DNA of 64,000 nucleotides from Malurus cyaneus samueli. Taxonomy: Eukaryota > Chordata > Aves > Passeriformes > Maluridae. The notes beneath the pieces were generated by a model. The model saw only the letters and a list, made by a program, of their open reading frames with translations. It had not been told where the DNA came from and did not search any database. The translations under genes were made by a program, and so were the position numbers. Positions 11,041 through 23,940 of this stretch are shown one piece after another; the first letter of the stretch is position 1, and each line of letters begins with the position of its first letter. Where the stretch lies: NCBI GenBank assembly GCA_009741485.1, contig CM019219.1, forward strand, positions 7,903,873-7,967,872, in the 5' to 3' direction.

Positions 11041-14000
11041 TTAGCGTTTTGCTGCCTTTTAGAAGAAGCCCTGTTTTATACACACAAACCATAATAACAT
11101 AGTCACCAAGCATCCTCCTTTTGCATAAAACCTGAGGAGTTTATTTTCTTTCGTCCCCCAGTCAGCAGATACGTGAAGAAAATTAAAGGACATTTCCAGG
11201 TGTCATCTGTCTTTAAATGTTTGCTTGTGCCGGTATCTAGGAAAATACAGCACATGCTGCTGAAACCTCTGTAAGAAGGACATGAGCTGTGCTAAACTTC
11301 TTCCCTCCTTCACCTGGCTGCGTCACCCACTGCCCCAGCCCTACAGCACCACAAGCGTTAATTATAAACTTTGGAGCCTAACGTGGAAAGAAAAAAAAAA
11401 ACAAAAAAAGGCAAAACATAAACCAGCAGTTGGGAGGAGCAGCAAGAAATATTCTTTTGCTTTTAGGTGGGGAAGAGAAAGGATTTCCATATCTCCCCCA
11501 ACACACACCCCAGCAGCCACACTTCATCCTCATTGCTTATAATTAGTGAAAGAAATTTGACCCACTGCCAGTGTCTGTGGACCTTGGGATAATTATAAGG
11601 CCAGCGTGGCGTCAAATATCTTAACATTCATATAGTGTTATAGGCTGTAAATAAACCCCGTGGATTTAATGACCCTTGCGGTGCTTGCCAGCAAACGACT
11701 GTGGCACATTTCTTTCAGCAGACCCTGTCGAGGTGCAAGTTTGCCTTTGGTTGTAAAATTAACCATTTCCTTCACAATGTGCCCAATTAAAAGTCAAAAG
11801 TTTAAGGCTTACTTACATATTTGCCAGGAACATGGGACTGAGGAGACGCCCAGGCCAACACAGCTTTAAACTTCCCCCCCTAAACCTCACAACTCCCTCC
11901 AAAGCAAAACTTCTCACAACAAGCGTCCAATTGCAAGGAAGGGTCTGATTTCACCAAAAAGCCCTGAAAAAAACCACACTGACAACTGAACCGCTGTTAA
12001 TTATATGTGGCATAGGCCAGCCCTCATTTTGGCTGCTCTGAGGCTGGGGGAGCAGGCATCTCCCCCGGGCTGTGCCTGGAGAAGGATCTCCTCCCTTCCC
12101 CCAGGATAATGTCATCTGCTTCCTGTGTAGGAGAGCATTTGCTAAATCCAGGTTGTCTCATGCTTAACTTGCCAATAATCCAACTTCCACATAACTCCCA
12201 GACAGCTGGGAAAAGGTCCTTAGAGTTTTTAGTCATGGTACAGAAAACACACGTCCACACAAAAAATCTGCAGCTGTCTCTCCAAATACCAACAAGGTTG
12301 TTTGTTCTGGTTTCACAAAAAAATTTTTAAACACAACAAAAAAAAAAAAAAACAAACAAAAAAGAAAAAAAACGAAGGGAAGAAGGGAAAAAATAAACAC
12401 ACCACCCCACTCAACATCCTCAGTCCTTGTATGAATGATTCAAAAAACCTGGAAAAGCATCTACTATTTTTTTCCTCCACAGATCAGGCACTGGTGCACC
12501 TATTAAAATTGTTCGATTTCCAAAGCAAATATTTTTTTAATGAAGTGCGGTCCTGCAATTATCCTGTACATTCAAGTAAACAGTACTGTATTATATTGTT
12601 TTGCAAGGTCCCAGAAACATGAAACTTTTCTCTAATAACTATTATAGCCCCCTGAAGAGAAACTGATGAGGTAAGCAATGCAGCATTCGGTCCAGAATAA
12701 AATCTTATCAAGGGGGAGAAAAAAGAAAAAGACGAAAGAAAGAGAAGAAAAAAAAAAAAAGAAAAAAGCATAAATTAAAAATAAATCAGCTTCTTGATGG
12801 AAAGTAAGTTACAAACACAGTCTGTTTGCCACGTTATACAGTTATGCTAATGCTATACGAGTGATTCAGCAATCTACCTAATTAAGCACAAGGAAAGTTT
12901 CTTTATGGAGGCTCCATTTGATTTACACCACAGGATCATCAGTTCTTATTAAACAGTTTGTTTTTACACAAGTCCAGAAACTTTATTAAAAGCATGTCCA
13001 TTCATTTTTTTTAAACAAAGCAAATAATTCACTCTCCACTGAATAGCTCTGTATCATAAAGTACCAAAGTGCTGACATATTAACTTGTATCTACATTATT
13101 AAACAATGGTGGACGTTAATACTATAATCCATACTGCAGACATTAACCTCAACCATAAAGATTAAAGAAGAAATATTGTCACCAGCAGACTGAAACCTTA
13201 ACACTCCAGCCATAAAATATTCTGGAAGGAGATGAAAAACAATTAGCATAAATACCAAAGAAGCAAGAACACCTGTTCTTTTCAGGGCGATAAGCATTTT
13301 ATTGTTCTCTATTTAAAATGTAATGACCTGTGTAATAAGTAATATTACATTGTTGCAAGGCTTGAAGTACACTTGAAATTAAATGTGTCTAAACATATTG
13401 GAGGAGGGGAAAAAAAAAAAAAAAAGGACCACCATTAACCCTTCACACCCCAGGGTCTACAGCTTTTATTAGGAAGGATTACGTTGTTTGATTCAGGATA
13501 TAAAGGAAAACATCAAGTTTTTAAGGCAATTAAAGAAATATGTTTCTTCCTAAACATAAAAATCGAGGTGATGAGGCTGCTCTCCACCACGGCATTTCCA
13601 ACTCCCAAACTTCAGGGCCAAACACAAGCTTACCCCCTCAGCCTCACTCAGCCAGCAACCAATTTAAGGGAAAGGAAGATGCAACAGCACTAGTAAAAAT
13701 AAAAGCATCTGCCAGCAGGGTTTTCTCAAATCACAACGCATCTATCTGCTTACCAAAAGCATTAACCAAGCTCCAAATTTAAACTAAAAATCAAGTACAC
13801 CACTGCTATGTTTCCCACCTCTGAAAAGAAAACCGTCTCCTTTATCATCCCTAACTTGCAGCTACCCCTCTGCAAGTGCAGGGATGAAACTGGCGCTCTC
13901 AGATGCATCACTTCATTACTATTTGACTAGATTTCTAGTTATAACACCTATTCTCATGAACAAGCCACAGTATTCTACCTCAAGCAGATTAGCATGCAAA

Positions 14001-15109
14001 AAATCTTTGATTTTTAAAAACAAAATTATTCCTATCAATCTGATAAAGAGTTTACAGTATTTTAAGCATTATCCTTGAGAAAAGATTATTCCCCATAAGC
14101 AGCTTTTATGATACTTCATAATTCTTCACATTCCTGAAGCAGCAAAGGAGAAAATGCTGCCCACAAGTTTGCTCTTGAACAGACAATACAGGTACATCTT
14201 AAAAAAATACACAGTAAAATCCACTACACCCCCAAATAAAGCAACAAAAAAAAATCCAGGGGAAAAAAAAAACCCAACAAAAAAAAAAACCACACCCACA
14301 GACTTTTAAGATTGTACAACAGCAAAAAGAAAAGAAAAAAATTGCTACATATCTGATCACCTCTTACCTTGCATGCTCTGACACTCAACAAATATGCCCA
14401 GGAAAAATACATAAATAAAAATAAAATCGTAATTATGCAAAATCCTATACCTTTCCAACGCGTATTAATAAAATAAAATAATCAACAGGAGGAGGAAAAG
14501 ATCTAGTTCATCTGGAATTGAAAGCTGGTGCAGCAGAGAACTAGAATCCACCTAAAAATAGTGCGTGACAGACAACAGCTATCCCGCTGAATCTCTATAC
14601 ATATTCTGCTCTCAGGCCTAAATAAACAACTTTAATTTTTCCTGGCTATAATTAAGTGGCAGGCAAACAAACAAGCATACGGAATGTGAAAGAATAAGGT
14701 TAAGAAGATAGGAGAAGGTTGCTGGAGCCTGGATGTGGAAATAAGAAAATTGCCTATTGAGTGTGGAAATATCCTTTCAGAATTCATCTGATAACACAAG
14801 CAGGCCACCTGCTATACCAACAATAAACCAACCTGTAAGCTTTTGTACAGCACCTTTAATTCACACAAACCCAACATTCCTATGGAGGCCTTTTTTAACT
14901 GTGGGGGAGCAAGGGGAGGAATGCTCCAGGAGAGCTAACTGCTGAAGGATCCTATCCCCACATGATACGGGAAAAGGATGCTGCAATAAGGTTAATGAGA
15001 AAAAAAAGGCTGTAGCTGTTGTAAGAAAAACGCTTTAAAGAAAAAGGCAGCAGAGGTGTGCTCCTATTAGTCTGCACTGGAAAACATGGAATGCATTGAA
15101 GGAAAAAAA
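11041..15109. other. AT-rich noncoding segment with many A tracts
   Basis: No coding exon is visible. The + strand carries repeated A-rich runs near 11390, 12337-12390, 12745-12765, 13411-13426 and 14250-14290. TAAT/ATTA motifs are common, for example around 11590 and 11998. The 11550-11830 stretch is well balanced in composition and looks like a possible conserved noncoding element, but I cannot test conservation. It ends at an assembly gap. Confidence 0.4.
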
Positions 15110-15134
15110 NNNNNNNNNNNNNNNNNNNNNNNNN
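15110..15134. other. Assembly gap, 25 N
   Basis: 25 consecutive N separate an A run (15103-15109) from the first base of the 2.67 kb direct repeat. A fixed 25-N block usually marks a join of unknown size. Single ambiguous bases also occur at 20968, directly after a long A run inside the second repeat copy, and at 40988. Confidence 0.98.
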
Positions 15135-17806
15135 AATTGCTTAATGGAAATGGTGTTTGAAAGCGAGGGACAGGCTGTACTAAATAATCCAAACATTCCT
15201 CCAGAAATCTAACCTGCTGCTCATGCTAAGGGTCATTCGGCACATAGGGTTTCCAAAACAAAGCCAATTTGTCATGCAATATTTAGAGAGTTTGGGGGTT
15301 CAGCTAAACTGTCTTCTATAGAAAGAATAATAAAAAATAATTAATACAGAGATGACAAGGCTAACACGAATTCTCAGGCATTAAAAAGTTCACATAGAAA
15401 TTTGCATACTAAAGGGAAAGATGCAGACAAAATAGAAATAAAAAAATCACTGCAACTTACAACTTTAATATTAATCAGTAAAGCAGAAGTAGAGTGAAAG
15501 GAAGCATGAAAAGAAGTAAAACAAATGTGTACATTTAATCAGACAGGATTGCATAGGACACAAAGAACAGGGCTAATTAGTCTCAGCAGGTAGGGACTAA
15601 CCTTCAGACTTCATAAATAAATAAGTCTGTGAACAATGTCTAAGTGGGAATATGGAGACAGAAAAGGGATTATTTTAAGACACCAAGTAAAAACATGACT
15701 AATGAAATACTTCACTGTTAAGTCAATGTACAAATGCATTGAACAGTTTCTTTTTCCACTGGTCTTTTGACTAACTTGCTTTTTACTTGCGGAAATTGTA
15801 CTAAATAACTGTGGGCATGCACACTCCCCATTTGCCCCTGATTATGTACTTACTGTCCTTGCAAACTAGTGCCTTGCAGAGTGACACCTTAACAAATATT
15901 CTCCATTTTTGTTTGCTGTTTGATTTTTAAATGCCTTTATACCCCAGAACAATATGAAATTAGAAATACAAATGTGACAGACTCCTATTGATTTTGCAGG
16001 GCCATGTGTTATAATTTGATCCAAATGAACAAAAACAGTTGCACCGTTTTGTTTTGTTTTTCTAGATCTTTGTACAATCTGCTATGGGTTTTTTCTTTAA
16101 AGAAGCATGCTTTTGCTTCAGTCTCAGTGTAGTTGCTAGCTACTTAGTAAGCACCATCCCAAGTCAGTGTGCAGGACAGAGCCAGGTGTTGCCCAAAGCT
16201 GGTTGCAGAAGAAGGACCTGATTCTGTAGAGACTCACACGCGTGAGTCACATCCCTGACGGATGATTTGTGAGGGTGATGACGCACCCGGGCTGCTCGTG
16301 CAAGTAGTGTTACTCACAGGAGTAAATGCTGCTAGGAGGAAACTCAGTCTTGTCTGTCCCATTGCCAGCTGGTGGTCCTGGCTGGGAAAGATGTTTCTGG
16401 AAGGTCGAGGGACTGTGCCCCAGCTGTGGAAGGTGTTTCCTGGGCGCGTTTTTGCAGCTGGGGTTTTACCTCTGCCGTGAACTCCTCTGAGTCCCCAGAA
16501 GGGCCAGGAAGCTGCTTTCTAGTTTTCATCAAGTTCTTCCTATTGCAAACTTCCAGGGATTTGTTTTCAAACTGCATCCTAGTGGTAGTGTGGTTGTGAA
16601 GTCCAACACGGTTTAAGCAGGTAATACAGGTCATTTCAGATAGCTTGTGCATCTGATTTGTATAGTTTCCCTTTCTGTAACAGTTTTTTTTTTTCATGGT
16701 CATGGAGAGAGACGCTCGTCCAGGGGTCAATGGCACCTGTTGAGTAGTATGTTTCTCAGGGGAATACCTTGGATTTTATAAAAATTATAGTGTTTAACAA
16801 GAAAAAGGCCATACATATATTGAAAAAAAAATATCAAACTAATCCATGCATAAACACAATTATTTGTTTGAATCCCGATTTTAAGTGACAGCTGGAGAGA
16901 CAAAGCCAGGTACTCCACATTCAAGAGATGGTGACTTCTTTCCTAAAGCTGGCCTCTTGCGAGATGAAGAAGTGGAAGTGGCCTTTCTCCAACGTTTTTG
17001 CATCCCTCACACTTGGTACAATATAGCGAATGCTGAGCAATGGGGTTGGTTACCGACAGCGGTGTCACCATTTTACACTTTGGCCCAGCAGTTTGGTCCT
17101 GAGAATCCTGCAGTAGAACAGCAGCAGCGAAAAAGTGTGTGAGGTTCACCTCCCAACTCACATTGCAACCAACTGAAGAGGGAAGAGGTCAACCAGGGGC
17201 AGCCAAGGAAATTTATTGTTTTGTGAAAAATGTTTTGGAATCTTTAATGTCTCACCAAAGGCCCAAGCCTTTATTGGAGAAATATGGCCTGCTGAATGCC
17301 AGCTGGATCTCCTGGCTAATGTTTACATATTTGGGGTGAGTCATCCATTTTCTTGGTCTCCTCCAAGAGGTCCCAATGTAGGTTGCAATGTGTAAAATTC
17401 CAATTATTTATTTTGGAAAGATAAAAGGCCTTTGGTTGACCAGGCTGGGATTTGAGTCTACAGCTCAAAGGAGCCTGCATGTTTACAAATAATCTTGGAT
17501 CATTAAATCTTTCTCTGATGTTCAAAAAAAAAAACAATCAATATTGGCAAAAGGTTCCAATAACTGGAAGCAAACACATCTGCCTAGAGTCTTACCAGTA
17601 CTGGCTCTTCCAGAGTTAGCAAAGAGGGGAAATTTTTTCTAGGGCAGATGAGATGACAGCATGAAAATACAGAAACCGTGGCTCCTGTCTGCAGTCATTT
17701 GCATTGACTGAAACAAGCACCTGTGAAAATTCAAGAAATCTATCAAAAATGGGAAAATATCAACACACAACCAGATCATGGTGCTGCTGCCAGATTTCTT
17801 TGTGGT
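15135..17806. repeat. 2.67 kb direct repeat, copy 1
   Basis: The segment begins exactly at the gap edge with AATTGCTTAATGG and ends at GATTTCTTTGTGGT. It is nearly identical to 18570-21234, with long identical stretches including 15880-16700. Differences are mostly single-base indels in runs. A patch at about 16700-17000 is much more divergent. It has no recognised gene; short frames inside it occur in both copies simply because the DNA is the same. A 7-base-arm dyad with an AP-1-type TGAGTCA site lies at 16231-16249. Confidence 0.93.
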
Positions 17807-18569
17807 AAAAAACGGAGGAGAAAAAAAAAAAAAAAAGGAAATACAACTTCACAATCCTAACAAAGTGATTCGGAACAAAGATTGTTTTGCCATCTGGATT
17901 CTGGCACTTATGGAATTTGGAATTTATCACCATCATCCATATACATGCGGGTGACCATATTCAAAAGAAAAAATATAATGCATTCAGCCCCTGAATTCCC
18001 CTCCCCATCATTACAATTGCAAACTGCAGTCACCCCTCTGCTACTGTCCCAGAAATCACCTCCTCGCAAAAAGAGCCTCACAAGCTTCCAAAATAAAACC
18101 CTGCCACAGCCCTAAATATATGCAAAGTCAGAAAACCTTCCTCACAACCTCCCTGTCACTCTGCGTTTACTAATCTGTGTCTACTGACGTTTTACTAAGT
18201 GAAAACAAGACTGACCCGGTGTTTAATATTTTAATGCTTTAAAACACTTGTAGATCTGATATACTGAAGTTGTCCAAGCCCTCAGTCATTAGTAAGGCTT
18301 CAACATCTACCCAACAGTAGATCTATTATTGTAAATCGCTATCTCCTGTTACCACAAGGAAAAAAAAAAAGTGTATAAACACACATGGTGATGGTGGGAA
18401 CGCTTCAGATTCAGAAACACCCAGAAGAAACAAAACAGCAACGCTAAAGCCATCGGTAGGAATTAGTGGCGTTTGGAAGTCCCAGTGGATTTAACCGTTC
18501 AAAATGAAAAATTTTTTAAACTCTTTTAAAAAGGAAAGAAAAGGTGACACTTGAGAAATCTGATGTCAG
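17807..18569. other. Single-copy spacer between the two 2.67 kb repeat copies
   Basis: About 760 bases occur only once, starting just after the end of repeat copy 1 with an A-rich run (17821-17836) and ending at the first base of copy 2. It contains another A run at about 18360-18370. I see no gene. Its right edge is continuous with copy 2 without a gap. Confidence 0.8.
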
Positions 18570-21234
18570 AATTGCTTAATGGAAATGGTGTTTGAAAGCG
18601 AGGGACAGGCTGTACTAAATAATCCAAACATTCCTCCAGAAATCTAACCTGCTGCTCATGCTAAGGGTCATTCGGCACATAGGGTTTCCAAAACAAAGCC
18701 AATTTGTCATGCAATATTTAGAGAGTTTGGGGGTTTCAGCTAAACTGTCTTCTATAGAAAGAATAATAAAAATAATAATACAGAGATCGACAAGGCTAAC
18801 ACGAATTCTCAGGCATTAAAAAGTTCACATAGAAATTTGCATACTAAAGGGAAAGATGCAGACAAAATAGAAATAAAAAAATCACTGCAACTTACAACTT
18901 TAATATTAATCAGTAAAGCAGAAGTAGAGTGAAAGGAAGCATGAAAAGAAGTAAAACAAATGTGTACATTTAATCAGACAGGATTGCATAGGACACAAAG
19001 AACAGGGCTAATTAGTCTCAGCAGGTAGGGACTAACCTTCAGACTTCATAAATAAATAAGTCTGTGAACAATGTCTAAGTGGGAATATGGAGACAGAAAA
19101 GGGATTATTTTAAGACACCAAGTAAAAACATGACTAATGAAATACTTCACTGTTAAGTCAATGTACAAATGCATTGAACAGTTTCTTTTTCCACTGGTCT
19201 TTTGACTAACTTGCTTTTTACTTGCGGAAATTGTACTAAATAACTGTGGGCATGCACACTCCCCATTTGCCCCTGATTATGTACTTACTGTCCTTGCAAA
19301 CTAGTGCCTTGCAGAGTGACACCTTAACAAATATTCTCCATTTTTGTTTGCTGTTTGATTTTTAAATGCCTTTATACCCCAGAACAATATGAAATTAGAA
19401 ATACAAATGTGACAGACTCCTATTGATTTTGCAGGGCCATGTGTTATAATTTGATCCAAATGAACAAAAACAGTTGCACCGTTTTGTTTTGTTTTTCTAA
19501 GATCTTTGTACAATCTGCTATGGGTTTTTTCTTTAAAGAAGCATGCTTTTGCTTCAGTCTCAGTGTAGTTGCTAGCTACTTAGTAAGCACCATCCCAAGT
19601 CAGTGTGCAGGACAGAGCCAGGTGTTGCCCAAAGCTGGTTGCAGAAGAAGGACCTGATTCTGTAGAGACTCACACGCGTGAGTCACATCCCTGACGGATG
19701 ATTTGTGAGGGTGATGACGCACCCGGGCTGCTCGTGCAAGTAGTGTTACTCACAGGAGTAAATGCTGCTAGGAGGAAACTCAGTCTTGTCTGTCCCATTG
19801 CCAGCTGGTGGTCCTGGCTGGGAAAGATGTTTCTGGAAGGTCGAGGGACTGTGCCCCAGCTGTGGAAGGTGTTTCCTGGGCGCGTTTTTGCAGCTGGGGT
19901 TTTACCTCTGCCGTGAACTCCTCTGAGTCCCCAGAAGGGCCAGGAAGCTGCTTTCTAGTTTTCATCAAGTTCTTCCTATTGCAAACTTCCAGGGATTTGT
20001 TTTCAAACTGCATCCTAGTGGTAGTGTGGTTGTGAAGTCCAACACGGTTTAAGCAGGTAATACAGGTCATTTCAGATAGCTTGTGCATCTGATTTGTATA
20101 GTTTCCCTTTCTGTAACAGTTTTTTTTTTTCATGGTCAGGGAAGAGAGAGCTCTCCAGGGGTCAATGGCACCTGTTGAGTAGTATGTTCTCAGGGGATAC
20201 CTTGGATTTTAAAAAAATTATAGTGTTTAACAAGAAAAGAAGCACAATATTGAAAAAAAAATCAAACTAATCCATGGCATGAAACACAATTTATTGTTTC
20301 AATACCCGATTTTAAGTGACAGCTGGAGAGACAAAGCCAGGTACTCCACATTCAAGAGATGGTGACTTTCTTTCCAAAGCTGGGCTCTTGCGAGATGAAG
20401 AAGTGGAAGTGCCTTTCTCCAAGTTTTTGCATCCCTCACCACTTGGTACAATATAGCGAATGCTGAGCAATGGGGTTGGTTACCGACAGCGGTGTCACCA
20501 TTTTACACTTTGGCCCAGCAGTTTGGTCCTGAGAATCCTGCAGTAGAACAGCAGCAGCGAAAAAGTGTGTGAGGTTCACCTCCCAACTCACATTGCAACC
20601 AACTGAAGAGGGAAGAGGTCAACCAGGGGCAGCCAAGGAAATTTATTGTTTTGTGAAAAATGTTTTGGAATCTTTAATGTCTCACCAAAGGCCCAAGCCT
20701 TTATTGGAGAAATATGGCCTGCTGAATGCCAGCTGGATCTCCTGGCTAATGTTTACATATTTGGGGTGAGTCATCCATTTTCTTGGTCTCCTCCAAGAGG
20801 TCCCAATGTAGGTTGCAATGTGTAAAATTCCAATTATTTATTTTGGAAAGATAAAAGGCCTTTGGTTGACCAGGCTGGGATTTGAGTCTACAGCTCAAAG
20901 GAGCCTGCATGTTTACAAATAATCTTGGATCATTAAATCTGCTCTGAATGTAAAAAAAAAAAAAAAANCAATATTGAAAAGGTTCCAATAACTGGAAGCA
21001 AACACATCTGCCTAGAGTCTTACCAGTACTGGCTCTTCCAGAGTTAGCAAAGAGGGGAAATTTTTTCTAGGGCACATGAGATGACAGCATGAAAATACAG
21101 AAACCGTGGCTCCTGTCTGCAGTCATTTGCATTGACTGAAACAAGCACCTGTGAAAATTCAAGAAATCTATCAAAAACGGGAAAATATCAACACACAACC
21201 AGATCATGGTGCTGCTGCCAGATTTCTTTGTGGT
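18570..21234. repeat. 2.67 kb direct repeat, copy 2
   Basis: This is the second copy of 15135-17806, in the same orientation and starting 3,435 bases downstream. It carries single-base indel differences, for example an extra A before GATCTTTGTAC and an extra T in a GGGGGTTTC run, and the divergent patch at about 20133-20420. The A run at 20952-20967 followed by one N marks uncertain consensus. The flank on its right (from 21235) differs from that of copy 1. It could be a recent tandem duplication or one locus assembled twice. Confidence 0.93.
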
Positions 21235-22797
21235 TTTAAATGTCACACATACTGACCAGGTCACTGTGTGTTGTTTGAAAAAGGAGGCCTTTCTGTACTC
21301 ACTTGATGGAGAAACATTGGAAAATTAGTTCTGAAAACCTGCAAACTGCATGCATTGTTTTTCAAGCTTGTAACAGCCTAATGTCTCTCAATCCATGCTT
21401 TGCTTCCCAAGTCATGGCTATTGCTCAGTGGGAACATACCTCCCTTTTAGCACCTAAACCGCAGCTGTACCACTTGCTTTTGTTAGAGATAATTCTGTCA
21501 AATAATAAAATCGTTAATGGGTAGAAATATGCATTCATGCAGGGATTATTCACACTTTATCATGAGGTGATATCAAGCACTATAGGAGTGAATGACAAGA
21601 AATAGGCTTCTGAAATACAGAGCCCTCCATAAATATACCATTTTTATTGACAACCCATCTTTTAACCCTAATAGTAATGGAAGAAATCCAATAAATGAAA
21701 CATTTACTGCATAACTTGCCTTATTTTCGGGTGGTGTCTGATTCCTTTCTAGCTGTCTCTAGAAGATGTTTTTAGCCTAATTTGCTCCCTAGAAATTTCA
21801 CTCACTGGAGTTATACATCTATGACGTTTCATTGCCTGAAGCCAAGTCTGAATAAGAACTTTCTTAAGATATACTTATCCTAATGTCAGTGTACAAGAAC
21901 TGGGCTGCTTTAGTTTGATTTATTTGTGCAGCGGAGATATATGTGCACCTATATAACTGGCCATGGCCTCAGAATGTATCCAATATCCCAAACACGAACA
22001 AATAAGTGAAACCAGCAAGTTTTGCCATGGTTAGTTACAAGCAGGCACTTTTAAACTAATCACCTTAGATTTGTTTTTATATGTCTCTGTTTTCCAAAAC
22101 AACCAAAACAGCAGACCATTGCAAACCACTCTCATTTCACAGGAAGGGATTTGAGTGTAGGTGTCTGTAATGTCTATATATGGCACACATCAAGCACAAG
22201 CCAGATGCAGTGTGCTTCCACTGAGGAGTACAGGTTGGTATTTAAGGACCTGGAGCACAGAGGTCACTGTCTGAGATTGTAGACCCCTGCCTGGCTGGTT
22301 CCCTGGGCTCTTTCTTTTGCCTGTTGCCTCTGGCACACATTTGGGAGTCAGTCAGTGCTTTGGAGCAAGTGCCTTCCTTTTCCTGGTGGTTTTGCTGGCC
22401 CTTAACCAGTTTGTGGATGTTATGGTGATGCAGATAATGCAATGATAATAATTTGGCTTGCTAATGAAGCCTCAGTGAGGGTCCTGTAGGTGAACCATGG
22501 CTGAGAGCAGATGGTGGTGGTCAAGGAATCCAGCAAGCTGAAAGCCACGAGCGTGCCCTCGGCCAGAAAAGACTGCCCTTTCAACTGACACACAGCAATT
22601 AGCTGCGTGTGCATTTGTAGTCTGTTGCAATATGAGGTAAAAGGGATTGGTTTTGCAATGGTCTAGGAACATGAACATGCGCCAGCTGCATTCCAGCTGT
22701 AGGGGTTCTGGCTGATGGATGACAACCCTCAGCACAGGGGTAGAAACTTCTTAAAACAATCAAGTTTAACAACATAGGATTATTTGATCGTACCAAG
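21235..22797. other. Intron-like sequence, no gene seen
   Basis: AT-rich noncoding DNA between the direct repeat and a CR1 element. No coding frame, RNA gene or clear repeat was recognised. Some parts, such as 21540-21720, have few simple repeats and could be old unique sequence. Confidence 0.5.
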
Positions 22798-23875
22798 CAA
22801 TCACAGAACCACCCATATTAGAAGGGATGTGAAGATGCCTTCAGTCCGGCCTCCTGCTCAAAACAAGTTTTAGCTCTGAATTCAGAGCCCTTTTTTTAGG
22901 GATTTATCCAATCAGTTTTCAAAAGCCTTCAAGGACAGGGAAGAAACAACTAGGAATTAGGACTTTGTGTTTATTCTTTCTGAATTTCATAATGTTCCTG
23001 TTGGTCCATTCCTCCAGCCCCTTAGGTCCTGGTGGGTAGCAGCCCTGCCCTACAGCATGTTAACTGTACTGTCCAATTTGATGTTCTCTGCAAATGTGAT
23101 GGCACCTCCTCAGGTAATTGATGAAAATATCAAAGAGGAGAGATCCTGGGAGAGGACCCTTTAGTGCTGCACCTGCCATTGACAACAAAGGCTTCAGGCT
23201 ATGACCACTGTTCTTTGAGTTTGGTCATCCAAACAGTGTTTGATGCCTATTCAGATTATAATGTCCAAGATTGGATGCTGAAGTTTCCTATTCTGAAGCT
23301 TCAGGTTTTGCTGTTTGTCCTCTTCCCTTCTGTCACGTTCATGTCCCCTTGTAGTCACTACAGCCACGGCTGCTGTTGATTGTCAATCTCTGTCCAATTC
23401 TTCCTTGCCTGTGAGTAGTAGATCCTGGACACCGTCACTCACCGTTTGGCCATCCACCATCTGTGTTAGGGAGTTTTCCTCAACAAACTCCAGAGACTTT
23501 CTAACCCTGTTCCATCCCACTGTTTTGATCTTACAGCTGAAGTCAGAGTGGTCAAATTTTCCCAACAGCACTGTGGACTGTTATCTGGAGACTCCTAATT
23601 GTTTAAAGACATGATTGACTTTGTCACCCTAATCAGATAATCTGTAACAAACCCATCACAGTGTTACTGGTTTGCCCTCAAGCTCCCACCCAGCCCGTCT
23701 CCTGTTTCTATATATTCATTTCCTGTTTCCATATATTCGTCTCCTGTTTCCATATATTCATGCTGCTCCCTCATATAGGAGGTAAACCCTTTGCTTTTCT
23801 TCACTGCCTGTCTTTCCTAAAGCAGCTGTATCTGTCCATCACAGGCTTCTAATCACAGGAGAGATCCCACCATGT
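22798..23875 (-). mobile_element. CR1 LINE fragment, old, about 1.1 kb
   Basis: Read on the + strand this is the reverse complement of the CR1 3' region. It opens with a degenerate terminal unit (AATCACAGAACC), then a CCTCCTGCTC box and a GGGATTTATCCAATCAGTTTT box. Next come TTCATAATGTTCCTGTTGG, the CTCCTCAGGTAATTGATGAA stretch, the CATCACAGTGTTAC box and a final GATCCCACCATGTCC box. The order matches the CR1 reverse-transcriptase end and 3' UTR as I know them. Frames are broken, so it is a 5'-truncated, inactive copy. An internal 21-bp triplication lies at 23700-23762. Confidence 0.85.
23700..23762. repeat. 21-bp tandem repeat, 3 units
   Basis: Three units of exactly 21 bases, built on TCCTGTTTCCATATATTC with one to three differences, follow each other without a break. 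They lie inside the old CR1 copy and are not part of CR1 as I know it, so a local expansion after insertion is likely. Confidence 0.9.
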
Positions 23876-23888
23876 CCTAGCTGAGCTG

Positions 23889-23940
23889 TCCTCTGACCAC
23901 AAGCAAGTCAGCGTATCCCCTCTTGCCTCAGTTTCTCTCC
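23889..23940 (+). mobile_element. Possible MIR-like SINE remnant
   Basis: The order of short blocks CTGACCAC, AAGCAAGTCA, CCTCT and GCCTCAGTTTCTC resembles the core and 3' half of MIR. It is short and directly abuts the CR1 copy, so it could also be chance or part of another old element. Confidence 0.35.

Noticed and set aside
16344..16736. Open frame of about 130 codons on the minus strand, also in the second repeat copy
   Set aside because: It recurs only because the DNA is duplicated. It has no domain, the two copies already differ in length through indels, and there are no splice sites or promoter to support coding.
22967..23614. Several overlapping open frames around 23 kb
   Set aside because: They fall inside a decayed CR1 element and on the wrong strand for its reverse transcriptase.
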